The translations under genes were made by a program, and so were the position numbers. Positions 1 through 5,947 of a DNA stretch of 6,734 bases are shown piece after piece. The notes under the pieces are model-generated. The model ran no database searches and was not told the DNA's origin. It worked only from the letters and a program-made list of their open reading frames with translations. The DNA is from Actinomycetota bacterium (GTDB taxonomy: Bacteria > Actinomycetota > Humimicrobiia > Humimicrobiales > Humimicrobiaceae): the NCBI GenBank assembly GCA_023475715.1, contig JAMCVO010000121.1, positions 1 to 6,734 of the forward strand, written 5' to 3'. Every line of letters begins with the position of its first letter. The first letter of the stretch is position 1.

Positions 1-1
1 A

Positions 2-544
2 AAAATCTCATACGAAGAATTTCTGAAGCTGACGGAAAATAACGAGGACAGGTATGAATACATAGACGGAGAGCTTTATCAGATGATTTCTCCAAAAACC
101 AACCATCAAAAAGCACTCGGAGAACTACATATGCTTTTTTATAACTGGTTTAAAGGGAAAAAATGCCAACCGATGCTTTCACCATATGATATAACGCTTA
201 AGAGGAATCCTGAAAATATCAATGTAGTGGAGCCAGATCTTATGGTAATCTGTGACCTTGATGAAAAACTTAATAAAAGAGGATATTATACAGGTGCTCC
301 GGCATTGGTTGTTGAAATTTTATCGGAATTTGCTGTAAGAAGGGATGCTATTAAAAAACTTGATTTGTATATGTCTACAGGCGTAAAAGAATATTGGATA
401 GTCAACCCAATAAATAAAGAGATTACAATATATCTTTTTGAGCAAAATGATATAAGCCAAAGCAAAACTTATAAAAATAAGGAGACCGCAGTCTCTTTTA
501 TTTTTGACGGATTGAAGATAAAGCTGAGAGATGTTTTTAAGTAA
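2..544 (+). CDS. Uma2-family (DUF820) putative PD-(D/E)XK nuclease, 5' end cut off by window
   Basis: The reading frame is open from the left edge, giving 180 visible residues. The first ATG at base 83 is internal, because the 27 codons before it encode the family's opening block (YEEFLKL, then YEYIDGEL at visible residues 18-25). Uma2 proteins are usually about 180-200 residues, so only a few N-terminal residues should be missing. Family landmarks follow in order: MISPKTNHQ at 28-36, the acidic EPDL at 77-80 (D79), GAPALVVEIL at 98-107 (E105), then KKLDLY and GVKEYWIVNP. D79, E105 and the nearby lysines fit the restriction-endonuclease-like fold assigned to the family. The usual EILSPST stretch reads EILSEFAVRRD here, so the PST part is altered. 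The biological role of Uma2 proteins is poorly known; nuclease activity is inferred from fold. The gene ends in TAA, overlaps the convergent UroD-like gene by 8 bp, and has no visible functional link to it. Confidence 0.9.
   Translation, partial: KISYEEFLKLTENNEDRYEYIDGELYQMISPKTNHQKALGELHMLFYNWFKGKKCQPMLSPYDITLKRNPENINVVEPDLMVICDLDEKLNKRGYYTGAPALVVEILSEFAVRRDAIKKLDLYMSTGVKEYWIVNPINKEITIYLFEQNDISQSKTYKNKETAVSFIFDGLKIKLRDVFK
472..506 (-). terminator. Probable intrinsic terminator of the minus-strand operon, inside the Uma2 gene
   Basis: The core stem is GAGAC (482-486 on the + strand) paired with GTCTC (491-495). Read on the minus strand the loop is UGCG closed by C-G, which is the stable cUNCGg tetraloop type, and it is followed by CUUAUUUUUAU. 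A-rich sequence precedes it, and with one bulge the flanking A and T runs (473-480 and 498-505) can also pair. The stem begins about 41 bases after the UroD-like stop codon, where an operon terminator is expected. On the + strand the same hairpin is followed by TTTTATTTTT, so it could act in both directions, but there it precedes the Uma2 stop codon by about 45 bases and translating ribosomes should disrupt it. The G+C stem is only 5 bp, so strength is uncertain. Confidence 0.6.
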
Positions 545-1721
545 TCTTATTATACTCCTCAATCATTTCATTTAACCTGTTCCTGTAGTAAGTAAAGTTC
601 TCATAAGTACAATCCTCTGAAACAAAATGATCCGTATGAGGGATATATCTTCCTTTTTTAAGCATTTCTTTTACTATCATAAGCTCTTTATCTATTTCAG
701 CTCTTCCACCTGATGCAAACATAGTCCTTTTATCAAATCCTCCCATTATCTGAAAATTGGGGTAAGCTTCTCTTATGCGAAGAAGATCATTTCCTGCAGC
801 TCTCTCAAAGGGATACATTCCTGTTACTCCTGTTTCAACTATTAAAGGAATTAGATCTTCAACATAACCATCAGAATCTGTTATTATGATGTCAACTCCT
901 GCTTCCTTAGCAAAATTAACCATTTTCTTGTAATATGGGGTTAGGAACTCTCTGTAGTGAGAAGGAGATATTAAAGAACCTGACTTATAAGCCATATCTT
1001 CCCATATAAGTATGCAGTCAATATCAATATCATTGCAAATCCTGCCGTAGTAAGCTATAAGAAAGTTGCAGAATGTTGAGTTTATATCATGGATTAACTC
1101 AGGTAAATCAATTAGTGCCATCATATAGCGGATTACTCCCATTATTTGGCGGGGAAATCCAAGAAAGCCGCCGTTAGTTCCTCCAAGCCTTATTGGAAAA
1201 TCCCTGTTTTTTAACTTTCTTACAATATCATCCCATCTGGGGGGAAGTCTTTTATCTATTGTTGATAAGTCATAGTTTTCCTTATATTTTTTCCAGGTTT
1301 TCAAGTCTTTTACAGGATTATCCAGCTCCATGGGAAGTGATGTGATGTTGATGGTGCTTTTATTTGTTACACCGTATTCATCCTTATATACGATATTTAC
1401 ATCATCCTTGTTTAATATCTCTTTTTTAAACATAGGGCTGTAATCTATGGGAAATTTTGTAAGATACTGATCAAGTCCAAATACAGGACCTACATTGACA
1501 TCACCTGCTTTTTCCATTTCACCATAAATATTTTTATTTGCCATTATGGCTATACCATCAGAGTAATTGTTGGGAACAGGAGAGATTTGAGGAAGTCCTT
1601 GATTAAACCATCTTCTGATTGTTCCTGCCCAATAGCCAAATTCTACTTTTGGTATCTCTGCATTACTGTAATTGCCATCTTTCATACGCATTACAGACAA
1701 GAATTTTTCTCGTGAGTTCAT
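537..1721 (-). CDS. Uroporphyrinogen-decarboxylase-like (URO-D superfamily) protein, putative methyltransferase
   Basis: The product is 394 residues and shows the uncharacterised URO-D-like layout common beside corrinoid proteins. It opens with MNSREKFLSVM, has GGTNGGFLGFPRQIMG at 180-195, WEDMAYKSGSLISP at 240-253, DSDG at 282-285, MYPFE at 302-306, MGGFDKR at 326-332, and YIPHTDHFV at 359-367. True HemE is unlikely given the corrinoid and MttB neighbours and these motifs. The related methyltransferases MtaA and MtbA bind zinc through an HxC motif; no HxC occurs here, and DSDG sits about where it would be expected. Context suggests it moves a methyl group from the methylated corrinoid protein to an acceptor, or the reverse; this is inference. 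The start fits the family N-terminus. The preceding gene's stop lies 3 bases upstream in the same frame, and the nearest Shine-Dalgarno-like sequence is weak and distant, suggesting translational coupling. The stop is TAA. Confidence 0.85.
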   Translation of the reverse strand: MNSREKFLSVMRMKDGNYSNAEIPKVEFGYWAGTIRRWFNQGLPQISPVPNNYSDGIAIMANKNIYGEMEKAGDVNVGPVFGLDQYLTKFPIDYSPMFKKEILNKDDVNIVYKDEYGVTNKSTINITSLPMELDNPVKDLKTWKKYKENYDLSTIDKRLPPRWDDIVRKLKNRDFPIRLGGTNGGFLGFPRQIMGVIRYMMALIDLPELIHDINSTFCNFLIAYYGRICNDIDIDCILIWEDMAYKSGSLISPSHYREFLTPYYKKMVNFAKEAGVDIIITDSDGYVEDLIPLIVETGVTGMYPFERAAGNDLLRIREAYPNFQIMGGFDKRTMFASGGRAEIDKELMIVKEMLKKGRYIPHTDHFVSEDCTYENFTYYRNRLNEMIEEYNKIT

Positions 1722-1727
1722 TAACTA
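1719..1727 (-). other. In-frame TAG-TTA-ATG junction between the MttB-like and UroD-like genes
   Basis: Read on the minus strand, the MttB-like gene ends GGG TTA ATA TAG, then TTA, then the ATG of the UroD-like gene. Both genes are in the same frame and this amber codon is the only stop between them. Readthrough or decoding of TAG as an amino acid would join 483 residues, two codons and 394 residues into one 879-residue protein. The other complete stop codons in the window are TAA (five genes) or TGA (one gene). Normal termination followed by re-initiation at the adjacent ATG is the simplest reading, since 483 residues is already a normal MttB-family length. Confidence 0.9.
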
Positions 1728-3176
1728 TATTAACCCTTTCTTTTTATAAAATGCCGTAGCCTCATTTAATATATCCGTTATTGCTACCTCTTGCTCCTGA
1801 GTCAATGGCAAAGGTTTATGTGTAGCAATAATCTCGTCATATCTTTCTTGGGCTTTCTTAAGTATTGTCTTTTTTCCGCCTTCAATCCATTCCTTATATG
1901 AAAGCTTGTCAAATACATGGGTTGCATAATCTTCAGTTTTCCAGAAAGTTCTGGTTTGTTTTGTGTTAAGAAATGTTCCCGGGCTGACTCCAACCTCCAG
2001 AATTGTATCAAGACCGATAGTAGCATCACTTACATCAAAACTTTCAACAATTCTTCCGATGGTATTTGCAACATCATCGTCGATTATTGCCAGAACTGGA
2101 TTGTAAGCAAGTTCAGCTGTTACTCCACCATGAAGCAAAATCATGTTTGCGCCTGATAATGCGGAGCACATTGCAAGCGGCAGTTTCTCTGCACCAAGTT
2201 GATAATCAATAATTTTGGAATTTGAAAATCCTGAGCCTGAATTGTTAACCGGGATCTTATATAAATCATGCCAGATTTGGTTATAAGCCATTTGATGCAG
2301 CGCATTGGCAGCCGTTCCAAAGCTTATATCCCCTGTTTTCATATTCATAGAAAAGGCAGCATTATTTGCAATTATTCCGCACCCAGGCTTTATGCATTGA
2401 AGAAGTACTATTATTGCAAGCAGCTCAGCATTATGACTTGCGCTTGCACCTGCAACCGTAATAGGATGCGAACCTCCCATTATGGAGCCTGATGCTATGT
2501 ATATTGGAAAACCGGCATTTAAGTAAACATATGCAGCTTCAATTGCATCTTCACTTAAAGAAAGCGGCGCTGCCCCTTCGACGCATCCAAAAAGCTGAGC
2601 TCCGACTGACTGTGCTATCTTTGTCTCCCAGATATAAGAATAAGTTGGCTGAGCACCCCTTGATGGTTTGCTTGAAAACCTATGTCTTGAAGCACAACTT
2701 ATTGGGCAGGACATTACCGGCGGTATTCCTTCAATTTCAAAATATGGTGTGTAGGACGGAAAAACATGAACCGAACTTAATGCATCTGAAATCAGTACGC
2801 CAATATTATTCTGTTCAAGCGTCGGCATGGTGACTTCTCCGGTAATTATATCTGTATGCCTGGCACCCGCGGAATTCATAAAATAAATTGTATTTCCCCC
2901 AACAGAAATGTTCAATTCAGGGTCCCTTGCTTTCAGAACAAAGCTGGAAGGGGTTTTTCTTATGCATTCCTCAACCAGATTTGAAGGAATTTTTGCAATT
3001 TTGGTACTATAATCAACCTCGCATCCGTTCTCCTCCAGCAGCTTTAAAGCTTTATCTGATTCAAACTTAAATCCTGCTTCTTTAAGTATATTAAGGGATG
3101 TTTTATGAATCTGCTCGACTTGGTTTTCCCTTAATATTCTTATAGGTTCAAAGTTTCTAGTAAAACCTTTTTGCAT
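1725..3176 (-). CDS. MttB-superfamily (trimethylamine/betaine-type) corrinoid-dependent methyltransferase, non-pyrrolysine
   Basis: The product is 483 residues, close to methanogen MttB and bacterial MtgB in length. The C-terminal two thirds carry the family signature: APLSLSEDAIEA at 203-214, HPITVAGASASHNAELLA at 237-254, NMKTGDISFGTAANAL at 278-293, PVNNSGSGFSNSKIIDYQ at 309-326, and ALSGANMILLHGG at 339-351. Such proteins take a methyl group from a quaternary or tertiary amine and pass it to cob(I)alamin on a partner corrinoid protein, which is encoded just upstream. There is no in-frame TAG inside the gene, so it belongs with the non-pyrrolysine members (glycine betaine, proline betaine, carnitine and similar enzymes), not true trimethylamine MttB. 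Substrate is unknown. Residues 150-190 look unusual, with a CPISC pair (C157, C161); there are eight cysteines in all. The start has AAGGAG 6 bases upstream, and 25 bases separate it from the corrinoid gene. The stop is TAG. Confidence 0.9.
   Translation of the reverse strand: MQKGFTRNFEPIRILRENQVEQIHKTSLNILKEAGFKFESDKALKLLEENGCEVDYSTKIAKIPSNLVEECIRKTPSSFVLKARDPELNISVGGNTIYFMNSAGARHTDIITGEVTMPTLEQNNIGVLISDALSSVHVFPSYTPYFEIEGIPPVMSCPISCASRHRFSSKPSRGAQPTYSYIWETKIAQSVGAQLFGCVEGAAPLSLSEDAIEAAYVYLNAGFPIYIASGSIMGGSHPITVAGASASHNAELLAIIVLLQCIKPGCGIIANNAAFSMNMKTGDISFGTAANALHQMAYNQIWHDLYKIPVNNSGSGFSNSKIIDYQLGAEKLPLAMCSALSGANMILLHGGVTAELAYNPVLAIIDDDVANTIGRIVESFDVSDATIGLDTILEVGVSPGTFLNTKQTRTFWKTEDYATHVFDKLSYKEWIEGGKKTILKKAQERYDEIIATHKPLPLTQEQEVAITDILNEATAFYKKKGLI
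1734..1740 (-). promoter_or_regulatory. Weak, distant ribosome binding site of the UroD-like gene
   Basis: The minus strand reads GAAAGGG here, ending 12 bases before the UroD-like ATG. The other complete minus-strand genes have AGGAG or better at 4-7 bases. The site also lies inside the end of the MttB-like coding sequence. This suggests that the UroD-like protein is made mainly by ribosomes that have just finished the MttB-like protein. Confidence 0.45.
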
Positions 3177-3201
3177 TCCAATCTCCTTAAATTCTAAATA
3201 A

Positions 3202-3846
3202 TTAATATATTCCCAATAATCTTTTTACAACTTTCACGCTATCAGGAGCTGTTGCACCATAACCGTCAGCACCAATTGAATCAGCAAATTCCTGGTTTAT
3301 AGGACTTCCTCCAACTATTACTTTAACCTTATCCCTAATGCCTGCCTGTTTTAGTCCTTCTATTACTTTTTTCTGTTCCATAGCAGTTGTGGTAAGTAGT
3401 GCAGACATGGCAAGTATATCTGCAGCCTCTTCTTTTACAGTTTTAAGAAAATCTTCACCTTTTACATTGATTCCCAGGTCTATGACCTTAAATCCTGCTG
3501 CATATAAAAGAGTTGCCACCATTCCCTTACCTATGGAATGGATATCGCCAAAAACTGTTCCGATTACAACTTTACCAAGTGATGCCTGGCTTCCCCCTTT
3601 TTTCTCCAAAGCCTCATTTATAATTGGAAAGGATTTTTTTAAAACTTCCGAAGCACAAACAAGATCTGGCAAAAAAAGTTCCCTCTTTCCGTACCTATCT
3701 CCTATATACCTTATAGCCTCTGTCAATGTATTTGCTGCATCCATTGGGTCAACACCATCTTCAATGGATTTTTTAGCTATTTCTTCGGCATGGTCTATAT
3801 CAAAATTCAGCACCATATCTCTTAGCTGTTGAACTGCATCTGTCAT
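3202..3846 (-). CDS. Cobalamin-binding corrinoid protein (MttC/MtbC/MtgC type)
   Basis: The 214-residue product has the standard two-domain build of methyltransferase corrinoid proteins. Residues 1-85 form the helical cap domain, with FLPDLVCASEVLKKSF at 58-73. From about residue 90 comes the Rossmann-like B12 domain. The cobalt-ligand motif DxHxxG is intact as DIHSIG at 101-106, so H103 should be the lower axial ligand. SALLTTT at 148-154 and VGG at 178-180 are the other usual B12-site segments, and the tail GADGYGATAPDSV is typical. The protein should shuttle a methyl group between the MttB-like protein and a second methyltransferase, here probably the UroD-like protein, in the cytoplasm. 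Cobalt that oxidises to Co(II) needs a RamA-type reactivating protein, and none is in the window. Start is supported by AAAGGAGC, with AGGAG 7 bases before the ATG. It ends 25 bases before the MttB-like gene. The exact name depends on the substrate, so no symbol is given. Confidence 0.95.
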   Translation of the reverse strand: MTDAVQQLRDMVLNFDIDHAEEIAKKSIEDGVDPMDAANTLTEAIRYIGDRYGKRELFLPDLVCASEVLKKSFPIINEALEKKGGSQASLGKVVIGTVFGDIHSIGKGMVATLLYAAGFKVIDLGINVKGEDFLKTVKEEAADILAMSALLTTTAMEQKKVIEGLKQAGIRDKVKVIVGGSPINQEFADSIGADGYGATAPDSVKVVKRLLGIY

Positions 3847-3918
3847 TAATTAGCTCCTTTCATATACTACTCATTAATCCAAAAATTTTTCTTATTTTTA
3901 TTTATCTTTTTTGCTAAA
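3847..3918 (-). other. AT-rich 72-bp gap between importer and methyltransferase genes
   Basis: This is the longest intergenic space in the minus-strand cluster. It contains the corrinoid gene's ribosome binding site (3853-3860) and otherwise A-rich sequence on the minus strand. I found no hairpin followed by a U run, so no terminator separates the two halves, and no convincing -35/-10 pair. Transcription of all six genes as one unit is therefore the simplest reading, though a weak internal promoter or an RNA-processing site cannot be excluded. Confidence 0.5.
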
Positions 3919-4899
3919 TCAGTAAAGCTGCAGATTACGCCTGTTACGCAAGGCATCAATTGATATTACCAGAACAAGCAGCGCACCCTTTACCACCTGC
4001 CTTAAAAATATGGGAACATCCATCATGACCATTCCGTTTGAAATTGTCTGGATAATTACAAGGGCAATAAATACTCCAAGATAGTTGCCTTTGCCTCCTC
4101 CGACAGCAACACCGCCAAGAACAACAATCGTAAGCACTTCAAGTTCCGCTCCGGTTCCATATTCAGGTCTTCCGGAACCAAGCTGCGAAATTAAAAGAAG
4201 ACCCGCTATGGCACAGAAAAATCCTGATATTACATATGTTATTGTCTTTATCTTATCAACACGAATACCGGCAAGTCTTGCTAAAGTCTCATTTCCCCCT
4301 ATTGTATATAAATCCCTTCCAAATCTTGTAAATTTAAGCATAAGAGAAAGAAGGATAAAAAAAACAGCAATATAGATTGTGGTATAGGGGATAGCATTAA
4401 ATATAAACTTTCTTCCCAGATTCTGGATAAAAACATTATAAATCCTGGGGTTTAAATTTGCCCAGAAATAACACACTCCTCTAATTATTGCAAGGGTACC
4501 AAGTGTAGTAATTATGGGATTTATTCCGATTTTTGTAATAATTAGTCCATTTATAAGGCCCATAGTACATCCTATGACTATGGCAATAACAAAAATAAGA
4601 GAGGTAGGCACACCAAACCTGTCCATCATCAATACTGCACTCACTATTCCAACAAGACCTGCAATTGAGCCTATGGAGAGATCAAAACCTCCTGCAAGCA
4701 TAACAATAGTAATTCCTGATGCAAGTACGCCAAAAACAGCAAAATTGTTAAAAATACCTCTGAAATTCTGAATTGAGAGGAAATTTTCATTAGCAAGGCT
4801 AAAAATAATTATCATTATTATATAAATTCCTATTAAGGTCGGAGCAGGAGTTCTTAAAAAATTCTTAAGCCCTAAATATTTTTTTCCTGGTTTTGCCAT
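3919..4899 (-). CDS. CUT2 (ribose-type) ABC importer permease, second of two
   Basis: This 326-residue inner-membrane protein belongs to the BPD_transp_2 family of RbsC, XylH and MglC. It has a short polar N-terminus and repeated hydrophobic segments from about residue 21 to 315, consistent with eight to ten membrane spans. Family motifs are GGFDLSIGS at 70-78, GINPIITTLGTLAIIRG at 125-141, GRDLYTIGGNETLARLAGI at 194-212, and LGGVAVGGGKG at 261-271. It would form the channel together with the neighbouring permease and be powered by the ATPase encoded upstream. Of the two permeases this one matches the RbsC consensus more closely (GGFDLS here, GEIDFS in the other). The substrate is not readable from the sequence; the family transports pentoses, hexoses, inositol, autoinducer-2 and some nucleosides. 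The start has GGAGG 4 bases before the ATG and lies 40 bases after the first permease. The stop is TGA. Confidence 0.93.
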   Translation of the reverse strand: MAKPGKKYLGLKNFLRTPAPTLIGIYIIMIIIFSLANENFLSIQNFRGIFNNFAVFGVLASGITIVMLAGGFDLSIGSIAGLVGIVSAVLMMDRFGVPTSLIFVIAIVIGCTMGLINGLIITKIGINPIITTLGTLAIIRGVCYFWANLNPRIYNVFIQNLGRKFIFNAIPYTTIYIAVFFILLSLMLKFTRFGRDLYTIGGNETLARLAGIRVDKIKTITYVISGFFCAIAGLLLISQLGSGRPEYGTGAELEVLTIVVLGGVAVGGGKGNYLGVFIALVIIQTISNGMVMMDVPIFLRQVVKGALLVLVISIDALRNRRNLQLY

Positions 4900-4939
4900 T
4901 TATCCTCCAAAGTTATAAAAAATTATTGAAAAAAATCTA

Positions 4940-5923
4940 TTAAGCTCTTTTTGTGGCTCTTGACTGCCTTATCTCATAAGTTGCAACTACCAGTATAAGA
5001 ACAGCTCCCTGCACAATCTGAATATAGAAATACAGGACATTCATTATGGTTAAAAAATTATACAGGATACTAAGTATGAGTATCCCTGCAAGTGTGCCAA
5101 GTATCTGGCCTTTGCCTCCGCCAAGAGCAGTGCCTCCAAGAACAATTCCTGAAATTATTACAAGTTCAAGTCCCTGACCATGCTGAGGCATACCGACAGC
5201 TGAAAGAGAAGTAAGAATTAAACCTCCAAGAGACGCAGTAGCTCCGCAAAGAAGAAAATTTATGAACTTAACTTTTTTAACATTAATTCCGGACAGATAC
5301 GACGCCATGGGGTTTGTTCCGATTGCATAAATTCTTCTGCCCCATTTTGAAAGATTCATTACAACATAGGTTATGGCAAAAATAATAATAAATAATACTA
5401 TTGGAAACGGTATGACTTTAAATAAGAAACCTCTTCCCAGAAAGTCAATAACAGGATTCATTGCAAGCATTGATTCTCCGTTAGATAAGGTGTAACCTAT
5501 GCCTCTCCACACAAACATTGTTCCGATTGTAGCTATTATTGAATTGACTCCGACTACTGTTACAATAAAACCGTTAAATGCACCCATGAGAGCGCCCGCA
5601 CATAGTGCAATAATAACAACAAGCCAGCCGGGAATGCCTTTGGAAAGAAGGAACGCAGCAAGTACTGCGGTAAGGCCGATATTTCCTCCGATTGAAAAAT
5701 CAATTTCCCCCATCACCATAACCATGGTAAGAACTGCCGCAACTATGCCTATAAATGAGAGGTTGTTAAGCATCGGAACAAGATTTAAAACTGAAAAGAA
5801 AAAGGGTCTGCCTACATAGGAAAATAATACAAACAGTACCACTAAAACAATAAATAGTATGCCAGTGTTGTTTAATTTATTTTTTTTTCTGTGCTCCGTT
5901 AAAGAAGCTTTGATTTCGGGCAT
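4940..5923 (-). CDS. CUT2 (ribose-type) ABC importer permease, first of two
   Basis: The product is a 327-residue inner-membrane permease of the RbsC family. A basic, polar N-terminal stretch (1-18) precedes hydrophobic segments from about residue 19 to 314. Family motifs are GEIDFSIGG at 72-80, GVNSIIATIGTMFVWRG at 125-141, GRRIYAIGTNPMASYLSGI at 195-213, and LGGTALGGGKG at 262-272. The GGIDLS consensus is altered to GEIDFS. Two different permeases in tandem suggest a heterodimeric channel, as in AI-2 (LsrC/LsrD), rhamnose (RhaP/RhaQ) and YtfT/YjfF systems, rather than the homodimer of the ribose transporter. The start is supported by AGGAGGG 6 bases before the ATG. It follows the ATPase gene by 24 bases and precedes the other permease by 40. 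The substrate is unknown. Confidence 0.93.
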   Translation of the reverse strand: MPEIKASLTEHRKKNKLNNTGILFIVLVVLFVLFSYVGRPFFFSVLNLVPMLNNLSFIGIVAAVLTMVMVMGEIDFSIGGNIGLTAVLAAFLLSKGIPGWLVVIIALCAGALMGAFNGFIVTVVGVNSIIATIGTMFVWRGIGYTLSNGESMLAMNPVIDFLGRGFLFKVIPFPIVLFIIIFAITYVVMNLSKWGRRIYAIGTNPMASYLSGINVKKVKFINFLLCGATASLGGLILTSLSAVGMPQHGQGLELVIISGIVLGGTALGGGKGQILGTLAGILILSILYNFLTIMNVLYFYIQIVQGAVLILVVATYEIRQSRATKRA

Positions 5924-5947
5924 TAATTTCCCTCCTAGTTAAAATAA

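Noticed and set aside
83..544. Uma2-type gene starting at the ATG at base 83.
   Set aside because: The upstream in-frame codons to the window edge encode conserved family residues (YEEFLKL, YEYIDGEL), so the real start lies outside the window.
537..1721. Haem-biosynthesis uroporphyrinogen decarboxylase (HemE).
   Set aside because: The motifs match the corrinoid-associated URO-D-like group, there are no other haem genes nearby, and the neighbours are methyltransferase components.
3338..3832. A 164-codon open frame on the + strand opposite the corrinoid gene, and similar long + strand frames elsewhere (for example 2492-2833 and 5499-5819).
   Set aside because: They lie antisense to genes with clear family motifs and encode low-complexity or unrecognisable proteins without family motifs; they are shadows of the real genes.
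3860..3874. A four-codon mini-ORF on the minus strand (ATG AGT AGT ATA TGA) just before the corrinoid gene's ribosome binding site, possible leader peptide.
   Set aside because: It has no ribosome binding site of its own, no runs of regulatory codons and no associated hairpins; in AT-rich sequence such a short ORF is expected by chance.
3847..3918. Internal promoter for the methyltransferase genes.
   Set aside because: Several AT-rich hexamers resemble -10 boxes but none has a suitably spaced -35 box; base composition alone explains them.
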